Part shown: one piece after another, positions 18,122 to 26,328 of the stretch
Numbering within the stretch: the first letter of the stretch is position 1
How the letters are laid out: the number at the start of each line of letters is the position of its first letter
From: an uncultured Planctomycetaceae bacterium
GTDB lineage: Bacteria > Planctomycetota > Planctomycetia > Planctomycetales > Planctomycetaceae
Direction of reading: 5' to 3'
Length of the DNA stretch: 59,388 nt
Assembly (NCBI GenBank): GCA_937916515.1
Contig: CALFSX010000259.1
Span: 1-59,388, forward strand
Program-made: the position numbers and the translations under genes
The notes under the pieces: generated by a model
The model's database searches: none
Seen by the model: only the letters and a program-made list of their open reading frames with translations
Told to the model about the DNA's origin: nothing

Positions 18122-20491
18122 TTACTCAATTTGCTCGAACGTCACGTTTCCGATGCGGTATTGTTTCCAGTCCTTGAAATCGAAATGCCACCATTCGTAT
18201 TCGTAGATTGCAAATCCTTCGGATTCCATTGTGCGGCGAAGCAGCTCTCTGTGCCAGCGTTGACGCGACGTACCGCCGGGGTATTGCGGAAATGATCGCG
18301 GTGAAAATTCGTCATAGCCGGCTACCATTTGAATGGGTTCGCCAGAGGCAAGATCATACAATGTTATATCAACGGCGCAGCCTCGGTTGTGACGAGATCC
18401 ATTGGCGGGATTCGCGACGAAGTCTTTCAAGTCGTCAGGCGTGGCGTCCCAAAACATTTTTGTGACGTGCCATGGACGGTACGCATCGTGCACCAGCAGG
18501 CCCAGGCCGCGTTGCTTCAGTCGAGCGTTTGCTCGAACGACCGCTTCCGCTGCTGGACGCTGCATGAAGGCTCGAGCCTGCTTATAGAAGGTTGCACCCG
18601 TGAAGTTGTTGGTCGATGCGTAGCGGATGTCCAGCTTTATCGTCGAATCCAGAGTTGTCAGATCCACCAAATCGGGATCGCGATAGTCGCCTGGTTCCGG
18701 AGGCGGCGACGCAGCGAGTGCACCGGCACGAAGATCGTCGATCGGCTTGAGCGGTTCGATCTTGAATGTCTCACCGTCTTTCGTGCCAACTTCGCGGCGA
18801 TCGAATTTCACTTCGGCCGCAACAACGGACGTTGAGTTGCCGGTTGCATCACGAGTAAAGATTAATCCCTCGCCATGGTACAGACCGTAATCAGGAAATT
18901 CATAAACGTCTTTGCTGACCTGCTTCAGCGGGTAGTAATAGAACCACTCGATTAACGCATACAGCTGGCCGTGGTCTTCCAGTATGTACAACGTGTTGTG
19001 ATCCCAGCCGTATTCGCCGATCAGGCCTTTCCAATGTTGCGGAATGTCTGCTGGTGGCTGGTCCTCAAGTCGAGCGAACTTTGTGTCTCCAACGACAAGC
19101 TTTCCGTCGCCAAGCAACGTCACTTCTGTTCCGAATCCATTTTCATCGTCCGTGATGAACTTGCCATCATTGGCAGCGGAGCCAAGTTTGTAGCGGAAAG
19201 TTCCTCGCTGCATAAAGACATCGCCGTTCAATTCGTTGATGTGTGTGAACCTGTCGCCATCAACGTCGCGGAAGCTTCCGACCAGATCAGCAGCACGCTC
19301 CGGCGGAATCGTGCCGGTCATGCGATAGGTGGGTAACGGCTTGTCGTCCTGAGTCGCAATCATCAGTCGCAGGGCGTAGTCTGCCAGTCGACCGACAACT
19401 CCATTTGTTCCATCCATAGACGCTGCGGCAGCGACTCCCAACTTGCGTTCAGGCAATGCTTCCAATTGGGTTGAGAATCCATAAACCGCGCCGCCGTGTC
19501 CGATCTTCGTATGGCCGTCAAGTTCCTGCACATGAAATCCAATCCCAAATCCCTGCGGCTTGCCGTCAGCATCGTTAATTGGTGTTGTCATCAAACGGTA
19601 GGTTTCCGGCTTCAAGATCTCTCCGGTCGCCGTTTTTCCTTCGTTAAACATGCAGACCATGAACTTTGAAAGGTCCAGCACGCTGGAATACAGATTGCCC
19701 GCCGGCCCGGTCCCCAGCAAAAAGTTGGGAGCTTCGAACTGTCGACCGTCGTAAGTTCTCATCCAGCCGGTGGCGAGTCTGGGTTTGACGGCCTCGGTGA
19801 CCACAAAGCTGCTGCTGTTCATTTCCAATGGATCGAGAATTGTCTGTTGAACTTGTTCCGGGTGAGAAACATTCAACTGCGATTCCAGCGCCGCGCCGAC
19901 CACGGCAACTGCGGCGTTGGAATACTTCGTCTTCGTTTCCGGCCTGTAAACCAACGACGTGCTGTTCAGGCTGGCGACGGTTTCTGCCAGTGTCGGTTTC
20001 GATGGATCAAAATAGTGGCCCACTGGTGATTCGCGAACCAATCCTGATCGGTGCGACATCATCTGACGAAGCGTCAACGGAACGCCGTAGGAATTACCCG
20101 GCTTCAAATTCGGCACGTAAGCCTGAATATCAGCGTCCAGGTCCAGCTTGCCACTTTCAACAAGCTGCATCACAGCAATGTCTGTAAACAGTTTGGACAC
20201 CGATCCCACTCGGTAAACGGTGTCCGCCGTGGCACGCACTTTCTTGCCGGCATCCTGATAACCAAACCCATCAGCCCACACGGTGCGATCGTTGTCGACC
20301 AGAGAAATGGAAAATGCAGGAAGCTGCTTCGATGCGACTTCGTGTCTGATCGCCGCTTGAAGTTTCTCTATCGCCTTCGCATAGCTGATCTCGGCGTCAG
20401 CGGGTTGAGCGTTCGCGCAAGCTCCCGAGAAGAGATTCAGCGTCACCGAAAGCAACACGCAAGCAATAATCGATTTGTGATATTTCAACAT
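18122..20491 (-). CDS. Beta-lactamase-family serine hydrolase fused to VanX-type D-Ala-D-Ala dipeptidase
   Basis: This exported 789-residue protein has two enzyme domains. Residues ~35-390 are a class C-like beta-lactamase/D-aminopeptidase family domain with SVSK (Ser97, Lys100), YSN (Tyr190-Asn192) and HGG (332-334). A linker domain follows. Residues ~605-789 are a peptidase M15D domain: YRPW near 671-674, then SRHNRGCAVD giving zinc ligands His701 and Asp708, and EWWH with catalytic Glu766 and ligand His769. A signal peptide covers residues 1-28. Such enzymes cleave D,D-dipeptides and peptidoglycan-like peptides. The ATG at 20491 overlaps the upstream stop (ATGTTGA) and has AAGGAAG before it, so a longer frame reaching 20782 is an artefact. 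It is the last gene of the three-gene operon. Confidence 0.88.
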   Translation of the reverse strand: MLKYHKSIIACVLLSVTLNLFSGACANAQPADAEISYAKAIEKLQAAIRHEVASKQLPAFSISLVDNDRTVWADGFGYQDAGKKVRATADTVYRVGSVSKLFTDIAVMQLVESGKLDLDADIQAYVPNLKPGNSYGVPLTLRQMMSHRSGLVRESPVGHYFDPSKPTLAETVASLNSTSLVYRPETKTKYSNAAVAVVGAALESQLNVSHPEQVQQTILDPLEMNSSSFVVTEAVKPRLATGWMRTYDGRQFEAPNFLLGTGPAGNLYSSVLDLSKFMVCMFNEGKTATGEILKPETYRLMTTPINDADGKPQGFGIGFHVQELDGHTKIGHGGAVYGFSTQLEALPERKLGVAAAASMDGTNGVVGRLADYALRLMIATQDDKPLPTYRMTGTIPPERAADLVGSFRDVDGDRFTHINELNGDVFMQRGTFRYKLGSAANDGKFITDDENGFGTEVTLLGDGKLVVGDTKFARLEDQPPADIPQHWKGLIGEYGWDHNTLYILEDHGQLYALIEWFYYYPLKQVSKDVYEFPDYGLYHGEGLIFTRDATGNSTSVVAAEVKFDRREVGTKDGETFKIEPLKPIDDLRAGALAASPPPEPGDYRDPDLVDLTTLDSTIKLDIRYASTNNFTGATFYKQARAFMQRPAAEAVVRANARLKQRGLGLLVHDAYRPWHVTKMFWDATPDDLKDFVANPANGSRHNRGCAVDITLYDLASGEPIQMVAGYDEFSPRSFPQYPGGTSRQRWHRELLRRTMESEGFAIYEYEWWHFDFKDWKQYRIGNVTFEQIE

Positions 20492-21549
20492 AGTACTTCC
20501 TTGGCTCGAATAAGGTAGCTGTCGAGCTTTTCCGTTAACAATTCCCCGCCACAGCCAGGCAGTTCCGATAAAGTAACCCGCCCATCGATGACGGTGGCCC
20601 CGCGCGCCGGTTCGTCTTTTAACAGAACCGCTCCGTCCAGGTCGGCGTAGTCCAGCAGTGGAAGCAACTGGGCGGCACCGCTGATGCCGATCGAACTTTC
20701 GACCATGCAACCCACCATTGTTTTCATGCTTAGCTGTCTGGCATTTCGCAGCATCCCGATTGCCGGTGTCAGCCCTCCGCACTTGCAGATTTTAACGTTT
20801 ACGCCATGAAACAGCCCGGCGCAACGACCCACATCAGGTACGGTCTGACAGTCTTCGTCTGCGATGATTGGCAAAGCTGACTCAACGGCAAGACGCGACT
20901 TGTCTTCCCGCGCCGCGGTGATTGGTAACGGCTGTTCGATGAATTCAATGTTTAGATCAGCGAGGATTTTTGAATTCCGAATCGCTTCTTCAACCGTCCA
21001 GCCACAGTTTGCGTCGACTCGAAAGATGGCGTCTGTGTGTTTTCGTAATTCGGTTACGATTTCGATATCATGAACGGTTCCAAGCTTGATCTTGTAGATG
21101 CTCCAATCGGGCAGTTCGTGCAGCTTGGCCACCATATTGCCAATAGTGTCGATGCCGATTGTGTAGCTGCTGTGCGGGACGTTCTTCCATTCAAGATCCC
21201 AGTCCTGCCACGTGGGAATACCTTTCTGTCGACCACGCAGATCGTGCGCCGCAATATCCAGCGCCGACAACGCGAACATATCACCATCGATCAGACTGTG
21301 CATCTTTGGCCAAAGCTCCATCGGTGACTGAGCTACGTAGTCTTCCAGACGGGGCACAATCTTCTTCAGAGATGCTGTCATGGAATCAAAGGTGTGTCCA
21401 TAGAAGGCGTTCTCCGTCACTTCGCCGTATCCGGACAGACCTTCGTGTTCGAGTTTCACCACCATGCTTGGTTGAGTCGTAATGGATCCACGAGCGATCG
21501 TAAACTCGTAAGCCAATGGCAGGTTCAGTTGATAAAGCGTCAGTTTCAT
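20485..21549 (-). CDS. Dipeptide epimerase / N-acetyl-D-glutamate racemase-like enolase superfamily enzyme (DgcA-like)
   Basis: This 354-residue cytoplasmic enzyme belongs to the muconate-lactonising subgroup of the enolase superfamily. The visible catalytic set is KIK (Lys153, Lys155), the metal ligands Asp179 (FRVDANCG), Glu205 (IEQPL) and Asp231 (IADEDC), and the KICK segment at 253-256. A DLD motif at 303-305 is typical of dipeptide epimerases, where it binds the substrate ammonium group. Two roles are possible: epimerising L-Ala-D/L-Glu from murein peptides, or racemising N-acetyl-D-glutamate as DgcA. The neighbouring DUF1611 gene favours the second or a related reaction. Its ATG overlaps the upstream stop by 4 bases (ATGA) and its stop overlaps the next start, so the three genes are translationally coupled. 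Confidence 0.85.
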   Translation of the reverse strand: MKLTLYQLNLPLAYEFTIARGSITTQPSMVVKLEHEGLSGYGEVTENAFYGHTFDSMTASLKKIVPRLEDYVAQSPMELWPKMHSLIDGDMFALSALDIAAHDLRGRQKGIPTWQDWDLEWKNVPHSSYTIGIDTIGNMVAKLHELPDWSIYKIKLGTVHDIEIVTELRKHTDAIFRVDANCGWTVEEAIRNSKILADLNIEFIEQPLPITAAREDKSRLAVESALPIIADEDCQTVPDVGRCAGLFHGVNVKICKCGGLTPAIGMLRNARQLSMKTMVGCMVESSIGISGAAQLLPLLDYADLDGAVLLKDEPARGATVIDGRVTLSELPGCGGELLTEKLDSYLIRAKEVLC

Positions 21550-22628
21550 CGCGCGGCCACCTCAGCACGAAGTGCCAGGCAGGCATCCACCAGCTTGTCA
21601 GCTCCAGTTCTGTAGACGTCACATGCCGGCAAGCCGAATCTGTCTTCGGATCGAAGTAATTCGGTATTGGCTTCTTCCGCTGTCAGGTTGCGAGTGTTAA
21701 CGGCGATGCCGATGATTTTGCACGGATGCCGCAGGTTGGCAACCGACTCATAAGCCAGCATTTGGTCCATAAGTGGTGGTATGTCGACATTGTCGAGCCC
21801 CTTCACCTGATTTCGTCCGGCTTCATAACAAAAGACCAGGCCGTCAGGAGCGCACCCGTGCAGCAGTCCCAGCGTCACCGCCGAAAACGCCGGATGCGAA
21901 ATGCTGCCCTGTCCTTCGATCAGCAGAAATGCATGCTGCTCGTTCTGCTGAACAAGTTCTTCCGCGGCGCCGTTGACAAAGTCAGCGACTACGCAATCGA
22001 TCGGCACGCCTTCTCCCGAGATCATGATGCCCGTCTGCCCGGTCGCCAGAAACTTTGCGTCATGGCCGGCTGCAGTGAGACCTCGTTGAATTTCCAGACT
22101 TGCAACCATCTTACCGACGCTGCAGTCGTGGCCGACAGTATGGATTCGAAGATTGCCCGGCCGAAACACGTAACGTTTCGCCGTAGACTTATGGCGATTG
22201 CGACGCACATCGATCAATAGCGCTCCGGACTTTGCCGCAGCAGATACATACTCGTGGTCGTCTGTCAGGAAGTCATGAAGCCCGGACACGACATCGATCT
22301 TCCGGCGAAGAGCTTCGAGGATCAGCGAACGCCATTCATCGGGAAGCTTTCCTCCCGGTGGGGCAATTCCCACATACAGAGCATCGGCGTCGTCGACAGC
22401 TGAGAGCGATTCGACCACGGGAACATTTCCGCCGGCATTCAGAAGCTGTTGAGATGTTTGACCAGAGGCTTGCTGATCGATGACCGCAATAACGTCATCA
22501 GTGCGATACCGCAAAATGCTGATCGCCGTTTTGGCCACGAACGGCGTTGAATAGCCGTCAGTAAGAATGACGATTCGGCGATGCGACGTCATCGCGGAAC
22601 GTAGAATGTCGTCGTTTACTATGTTCAT
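21546..22628 (-). CDS. DUF1611 P-loop protein (DgcN-like)
   Basis: This 360-residue protein matches DUF1611. The N-terminal half is a Rossmann-like domain (RRIVILTDGYSTPFVAK onward) and the C-terminal half is a P-loop domain whose motif GHDCSVGKM (residues 166-174) is the family's variant Walker A. Members next to enolase-superfamily racemases have been described as DgcN, an N-acetyltransferase acting on D-glutamate; others remain uncharacterised. Here it is the first gene of a coupled operon with the epimerase and the D,D-dipeptidase fusion. It is divergent from a XylR/AraC regulator, with TGCGCA sites in the shared 260-bp promoter region. Whether this copy acetylates D-Glu is inferred from its partners only. 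Confidence 0.8.
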   Translation of the reverse strand: MNIVNDDILRSAMTSHRRIVILTDGYSTPFVAKTAISILRYRTDDVIAVIDQQASGQTSQQLLNAGGNVPVVESLSAVDDADALYVGIAPPGGKLPDEWRSLILEALRRKIDVVSGLHDFLTDDHEYVSAAAKSGALLIDVRRNRHKSTAKRYVFRPGNLRIHTVGHDCSVGKMVASLEIQRGLTAAGHDAKFLATGQTGIMISGEGVPIDCVVADFVNGAAEELVQQNEQHAFLLIEGQGSISHPAFSAVTLGLLHGCAPDGLVFCYEAGRNQVKGLDNVDIPPLMDQMLAYESVANLRHPCKIIGIAVNTRNLTAEEANTELLRSEDRFGLPACDVYRTGADKLVDACLALRAEVAAR

Positions 22629-22706
22629 TTACGTTGGCGCCAATCAGTCGTGGAGCGAGATCCCGATGTCTGATTCTCTTTATACGAAATACCTCAGCAA
22701 CCTGCG

Positions 22707-22741
22707 TGCGCATTTGCGCACAACTATTGCTATTATGCGCA
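22707..22741. promoter_or_regulatory. Candidate operator: three TGCGCA sites, two spaced 21 bp
   Basis: TGCGCA occurs at 22707-22712, 22715-22720 and 22736-22741. The last two are exactly 21 bp apart, two helical turns, as expected for tandem half-sites of an AraC-family dimer. They lie between the divergent DUF1611 and regulator genes. No binding data exist; the assignment rests on position and spacing. Confidence 0.4.
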
Positions 22742-22743
22742 TT

Positions 22744-22862
22744 GTAGCGTTCACGCTCCGCCGTGACCAAAGCAACACATTCAGCGTTGCCATACGTTGC
22801 ACTTTTTCCCGTGTTGAAACTCAACACTGTGGCCATTCATCACGCGGAGCGTGACGGCTACT
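22744..22862. repeat. Paired inverted hairpin repeats in a divergent promoter region
   Basis: The left copy (22744-22768, GTAGCGTTCACGCTCCG core) and right copy (22837-22862, TCATCACGCGGAGCGTGACGG core) are inverted to each other around 68 bp. The pair abuts the TGCGCA sites and ends 29 bp before the regulator's preferred start codon, so it would be in that gene's 5' leader. Confidence 0.65.
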
Positions 22863-22891
22863 AATCCGACGTGATGCAGGACGTCCCAGAT

Positions 22892-24034
22892 ATGAACAAG
22901 CCGCTTCGCGTGGCAGTATTGATTGAAACCGATGACAGCTGGGGCCGCAGCGTGGTTGCGGCGATTGCAGCTTACGCACAGCAACACCATTGGCGTCTGT
23001 TGATTGCTCCACGCGATGACCAACATCGCCTGCGGTTGCCTCGAAAATGGCAGGGCGACGGAGTGCTTGTGTCGTTGCGCGACCGATCGATGGTGAATCA
23101 TGTTCAACGTTCGGGGCTGCCGGCGGTTGACGTTTCTATCATGATGCCGAAGAGTACGTGGTTAGGCCGAGTTGCCACGGACGACGCAGCGCGGGCATCC
23201 ATTGCTTTCGAACATTTTCGATCAAAGCGGCTGGAAAACTTTGCCTGTTATGCCCCGGCAATCGGTCGCTATCCGGTTGCTCGAGCCAACGCTTTCCGCG
23301 ATCTCGTTACAACTGCTGGCTTTGCGTGTGACGTGTTCGCGCAACGGGGTGAAACTCAGGGGTGGGAAGTCGACCACGACCATGTTGTAGAATGGCTGGC
23401 GGAATTGCCTCGACCGTTGGCTGTCTTCGCCGCCGATCCCTATCCCGCTCGTCAGCTGGCAGAAATCTGCGATCTGAACGGAATTGCCGTCCCGGATGAT
23501 GTGGCGATCCTGTCTGGAGACAACGACGACCTGCTGTGTTCTGTATCTTCACCGCACCTTTCGAGCATCCAGTTGGCGTGCAATCGCATTGGAACGGAAG
23601 CAGCGAAATTGCTCACAACGCTGATGAGTGGCGGTGAAGTACCCGATCAGCCCCTGTTAATTCCACCGCTGCATGTGAATGCTCGGCAATCAACGGACGT
23701 TCTGGCAATTGAGGACCCGGAGATTGTCGGGATTCTGCGATACATGGCAGACAACATTCAGCACGCTCTGAGTGTTGCGGATGTGCTGAAGAAGTTCCCG
23801 ATTTCGCGGCGATCATTGGAACAGAAATTTCGCCAATTGTTGAACCGCTCCCCCGCAGAACAGATTCGTCAACTGCGTATGGCACACGTGTGTCACCTGC
23901 TGCGAGAAACAGATCTGACGATTACGGAAATCGCCTTCCGAACAGGATTCAAAAGCAGTTCCAGTCTGACACAACAGGTGACTCGGCATCTTCAAACTTC
24001 ACCGAGTGCTATTCGCGCGGAGTCGCGGCAGTAG
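22892..24034 (+). CDS. XylR-type transcription regulator (periplasmic-binding-like domain + AraC HTH)
   Basis: This 380-residue regulator has an N-terminal LacI/periplasmic-binding-like sensor domain (from LRVAVLIETDDSWGRSVV, about residues 5-270) and a C-terminal AraC double helix-turn-helix (from VADVLKKFPISRRSLEQKF, ending near TEIAFRTGFKSSSSLTQQV). This XylR layout senses a small ligand, often a sugar, in the cytoplasm. I prefer ATG 22892 because the sensor domain begins there, as in the paralogue at 36301, and AGGA lies 10 bases upstream. ATG 22874 and GTG 22871 are in frame. It is divergent from the DUF1611-epimerase-dipeptidase operon and is the likely controller of it. It is convergent with the amidohydrolase gene. 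Confidence 0.86.
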   Translation: MNKPLRVAVLIETDDSWGRSVVAAIAAYAQQHHWRLLIAPRDDQHRLRLPRKWQGDGVLVSLRDRSMVNHVQRSGLPAVDVSIMMPKSTWLGRVATDDAARASIAFEHFRSKRLENFACYAPAIGRYPVARANAFRDLVTTAGFACDVFAQRGETQGWEVDHDHVVEWLAELPRPLAVFAADPYPARQLAEICDLNGIAVPDDVAILSGDNDDLLCSVSSPHLSSIQLACNRIGTEAAKLLTTLMSGGEVPDQPLLIPPLHVNARQSTDVLAIEDPEIVGILRYMADNIQHALSVADVLKKFPISRRSLEQKFRQLLNRSPAEQIRQLRMAHVCHLLRETDLTITEIAFRTGFKSSSSLTQQVTRHLQTSPSAIRAESRQ

Positions 24035-24104
24035 AAAACACGTACTATGGATTCAGACCCAACAAGTGTGCAGCATTGCCGCGATAGATCTTTTCCAGCA
24101 CGGA

Positions 24105-25871
24105 TTACGGAAGAAAAATACCGTAGATGTTCCAGAACCCCTGGCGATGGTGTGATTCGGCGGTGTCGAAGTATTCGTCGTCCGTTTCAAGAAAGCGATA
24201 GTACAGCCGGTACGCGTCGGCTTTGGGAGTGGTATCGGTGCCGAACATGATGCGATCCTGATACTTGATGAAGAACTTTCGGCAGCTATAAGGTTGTCGT
24301 CCGAGTTCCGAAATACGAGCGTCGATATCGACGTAGAAGTTCGGATACTTATCCAGCCATTGCCCGACGGCTTCCAGGTCTTCAGGGCTGTTACCGAAGT
24401 GAGCCCCGATGAATGTCGTGTTGGGATGTTTCGCGATGGCTCGATTTCGCTGTTCAAGTAGTTCCTCACGCGACGGAAACTTGTCACCGTGGAACAGCCA
24501 GTTCGGATGATCATTCAGTTCGTGCCAGCGTTCGTTGAACCGATCCAGAGGCGTGAAGAAAGCGGCGGGGTCTGAAGTGTGAATCATCACGGGACGTTTC
24601 ATTTCGCCGCATAATGCCCAGATGGGATCCAGTCGCTCGTCGTCAATGGTGAGAAGTTCGCCCGCTTTGTTACGGTAAGACAAGCCGAGCGTCTTGTGAA
24701 ATTTCAGTCCTTTGGCGCCAGCTTCAAAGCTTTTTCGAAGGCGAGCCGTTTCGCGTTCTGACCAGCCTTCTGTTTCAAAATCGCCAAGGTTGATCAATGC
24801 GAACGTAAGGAATCGGCCAGGGTGTGCGGCGTCGAGTGCGGCCACAGTTTCTGTCAGCTTGTTGTCCCAGCCGCCATCCAGATTGACGACCGTCTGTACG
24901 CCAGCATCGTCCATTTCTTTCAGATAGCGTTTCACTCGTTCGCCTGTCAGCGTTGTTGACCCACCACCCAGATGATTGTGAACGTCAATAACCGGAAACG
25001 CGGGCGTGTTGATTCGAGTGACTTTGGTTTTCAACATGGACTTTGGTTGCCAGTCTGCAAGCTTTAATTCTCGAATATCTTCCTTCGGCTTTTCCGATTC
25101 AACAACCTTCCCAAAGACCAGTGTTCCGAAATTGTCCGAGTCGTGAAAACTTGGCCCAACACGCGACCAATCCCAGCCGGTTGTTTTTTGTTCGTCGTAG
25201 TCAACACGATAGAAATTGGCTCGCCATTGAGTTCCTTCTTTCGGAGGCACATTCCGCAATGGCTTCAGCAATTCATACGGAATAAAGACTTCTGCTCGCC
25301 AACCGGTTACGGTCGCCATCGATTTGGTGTCACCGCCGAACGCCGATACACCCTTTTGAATCTTCTTGGCGCCGTCATAGTGCCAAGGCCGCCAGCCAAG
25401 AAACTGTCCGTCAAGTTTTGGCACAAGAATTGGCAGTTCATAACCAAGCGGTGAAATCTCGTATTCGAAGTACACAGGGTGCTGTTCGTTGGTCCAGAAG
25501 AAGCATTCAAAGACGTCTTCGTTCCAAAGATCCAGAAAGTCTTCCTGCATGGTTGCTGTCAGAGTTCTGTCGCTGCCATCGAACAGAACATAAACGCCTT
25601 TGTCGGAATACAGCATCTTAAACTGCGCCGTATAGTCGAGCTTTCCATTACCGCGCCGATTCATGGCAACCCAGTCGCACGTATCCCACGCCGCCGCAGC
25701 GCCCTTTCCGGTCACATCAAAGTCTTCACACTTTTGCACTATCAGCGTAGGGCGTTCTGCCGCGTTCAGATCAGCCGAATTGGCAAATCCCGGCAGCAGA
25801 GCAGAAGCGACTGTCAGCAACCAACACATAGTGTGCTGCGATTGCGGGGAACAGGGCAGCAGTCGTTTCAT
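24105..25871 (-). CDS. Exported amidohydrolase with N-terminal CBM9-like domain
   Basis: This secreted protein of about 588 residues has a signal peptide (MCWLLTVASALLPGFANS), then a carbohydrate-binding family 9-like beta-sandwich (from about residue 40, with DLWNEDVFECFFW and FEYEISPLG typical of the fold). The C-terminal metal-dependent amidohydrolase_2 domain begins at PVIDVHNHLGGG (HxH) and ends with GTDTTP supplying the conserved Asp. Other landmarks are MIHTSDP and GAHFGN. The reaction may be a decarboxylation or hydrolysis of a sugar-derived lactone or acid. ATG 25871 is chosen because GGAG lies 6 bases upstream and the signal peptide follows; the frame extends further without support. 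It closes the sulfatase/sialidase cluster, after a 450-bp repeat-containing gap. Confidence 0.8.
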   Translation of the reverse strand: MKRLLPCSPQSQHTMCWLLTVASALLPGFANSADLNAAERPTLIVQKCEDFDVTGKGAAAAWDTCDWVAMNRRGNGKLDYTAQFKMLYSDKGVYVLFDGSDRTLTATMQEDFLDLWNEDVFECFFWTNEQHPVYFEYEISPLGYELPILVPKLDGQFLGWRPWHYDGAKKIQKGVSAFGGDTKSMATVTGWRAEVFIPYELLKPLRNVPPKEGTQWRANFYRVDYDEQKTTGWDWSRVGPSFHDSDNFGTLVFGKVVESEKPKEDIRELKLADWQPKSMLKTKVTRINTPAFPVIDVHNHLGGGSTTLTGERVKRYLKEMDDAGVQTVVNLDGGWDNKLTETVAALDAAHPGRFLTFALINLGDFETEGWSERETARLRKSFEAGAKGLKFHKTLGLSYRNKAGELLTIDDERLDPIWALCGEMKRPVMIHTSDPAAFFTPLDRFNERWHELNDHPNWLFHGDKFPSREELLEQRNRAIAKHPNTTFIGAHFGNSPEDLEAVGQWLDKYPNFYVDIDARISELGRQPYSCRKFFIKYQDRIMFGTDTTPKADAYRLYYRFLETDDEYFDTAESHHRQGFWNIYGIFLP

Positions 25872-26328
25872 TCGGATCTCCAGGCTTTCGAGCAATCGTG
25901 GTTGCCGTCTTTCGGGACGACGGGTTAGAGAGGTCCATGATTGTGTCGAGTAATTGATCCCTTTGGAAGCGTGGGGTTGCAGGGAGCACACGGAACGCTC
26001 ATCGTTCAGTCAGATGTTTCAAAACGCAGGAAATCTCAGCTGGGCAGACGCGACAGACGTATTTTTTCCTGAGTCAAACTTCCACCATCACGTTGCTGCG
26101 TGAGACGGCCCGTTTCTGCTGTGGAGCCTTACTGCAAAAGGCTGCGCACTTTGCCAGCAGCGACAACGGAGCGGCTCGGTGATTAGAACGTCCCACGTCT
26201 TTTCGCACACCATGCCACTGGGGCAAGAGCGAAGCCCTTGTTAGACGACCGGGTGGTAAAAGGAAGAGTGTGCCGAAATCAAGAGCAGGCGACTGCGTCA
26301 AAGAGTGACCGCTTGAACGAGCGATCGC
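25872..26328. other. Gap between catabolic genes holding the third dispersed repeat
   Basis: There is no gene here. The middle is copy 3 of the 133-bp repeat. The left part includes the leader of the CBM9-amidohydrolase gene. No promoter can be picked by eye. Confidence 0.4.
26126..26244. repeat. 133-bp dispersed repeat, copy 3 (diverged)
   Basis: The copy retains GCGACAACGGAGCGGCTCGG, GATTAGAAC and GAGCGAAGCCCTTGTTAG, with substitutions and a shortened left half compared with 4456-4588 and 6251-6383. It lies about 85 bp beyond the stop of the sialidase-DUF1080 gene on the minus strand, the same orientation relative to its upstream gene as the other copies. Confidence 0.65.

Noticed and set aside
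20492-20782. N-terminal extension of the serine hydrolase-VanX frame, giving an 886-residue protein
   Set aside because: It lies inside the epimerase gene in another frame, lacks a signal peptide and its translation is Arg-rich noise; ATG 20491 has a good ribosome binding site, a signal peptide and a coupled stop-start overlap.
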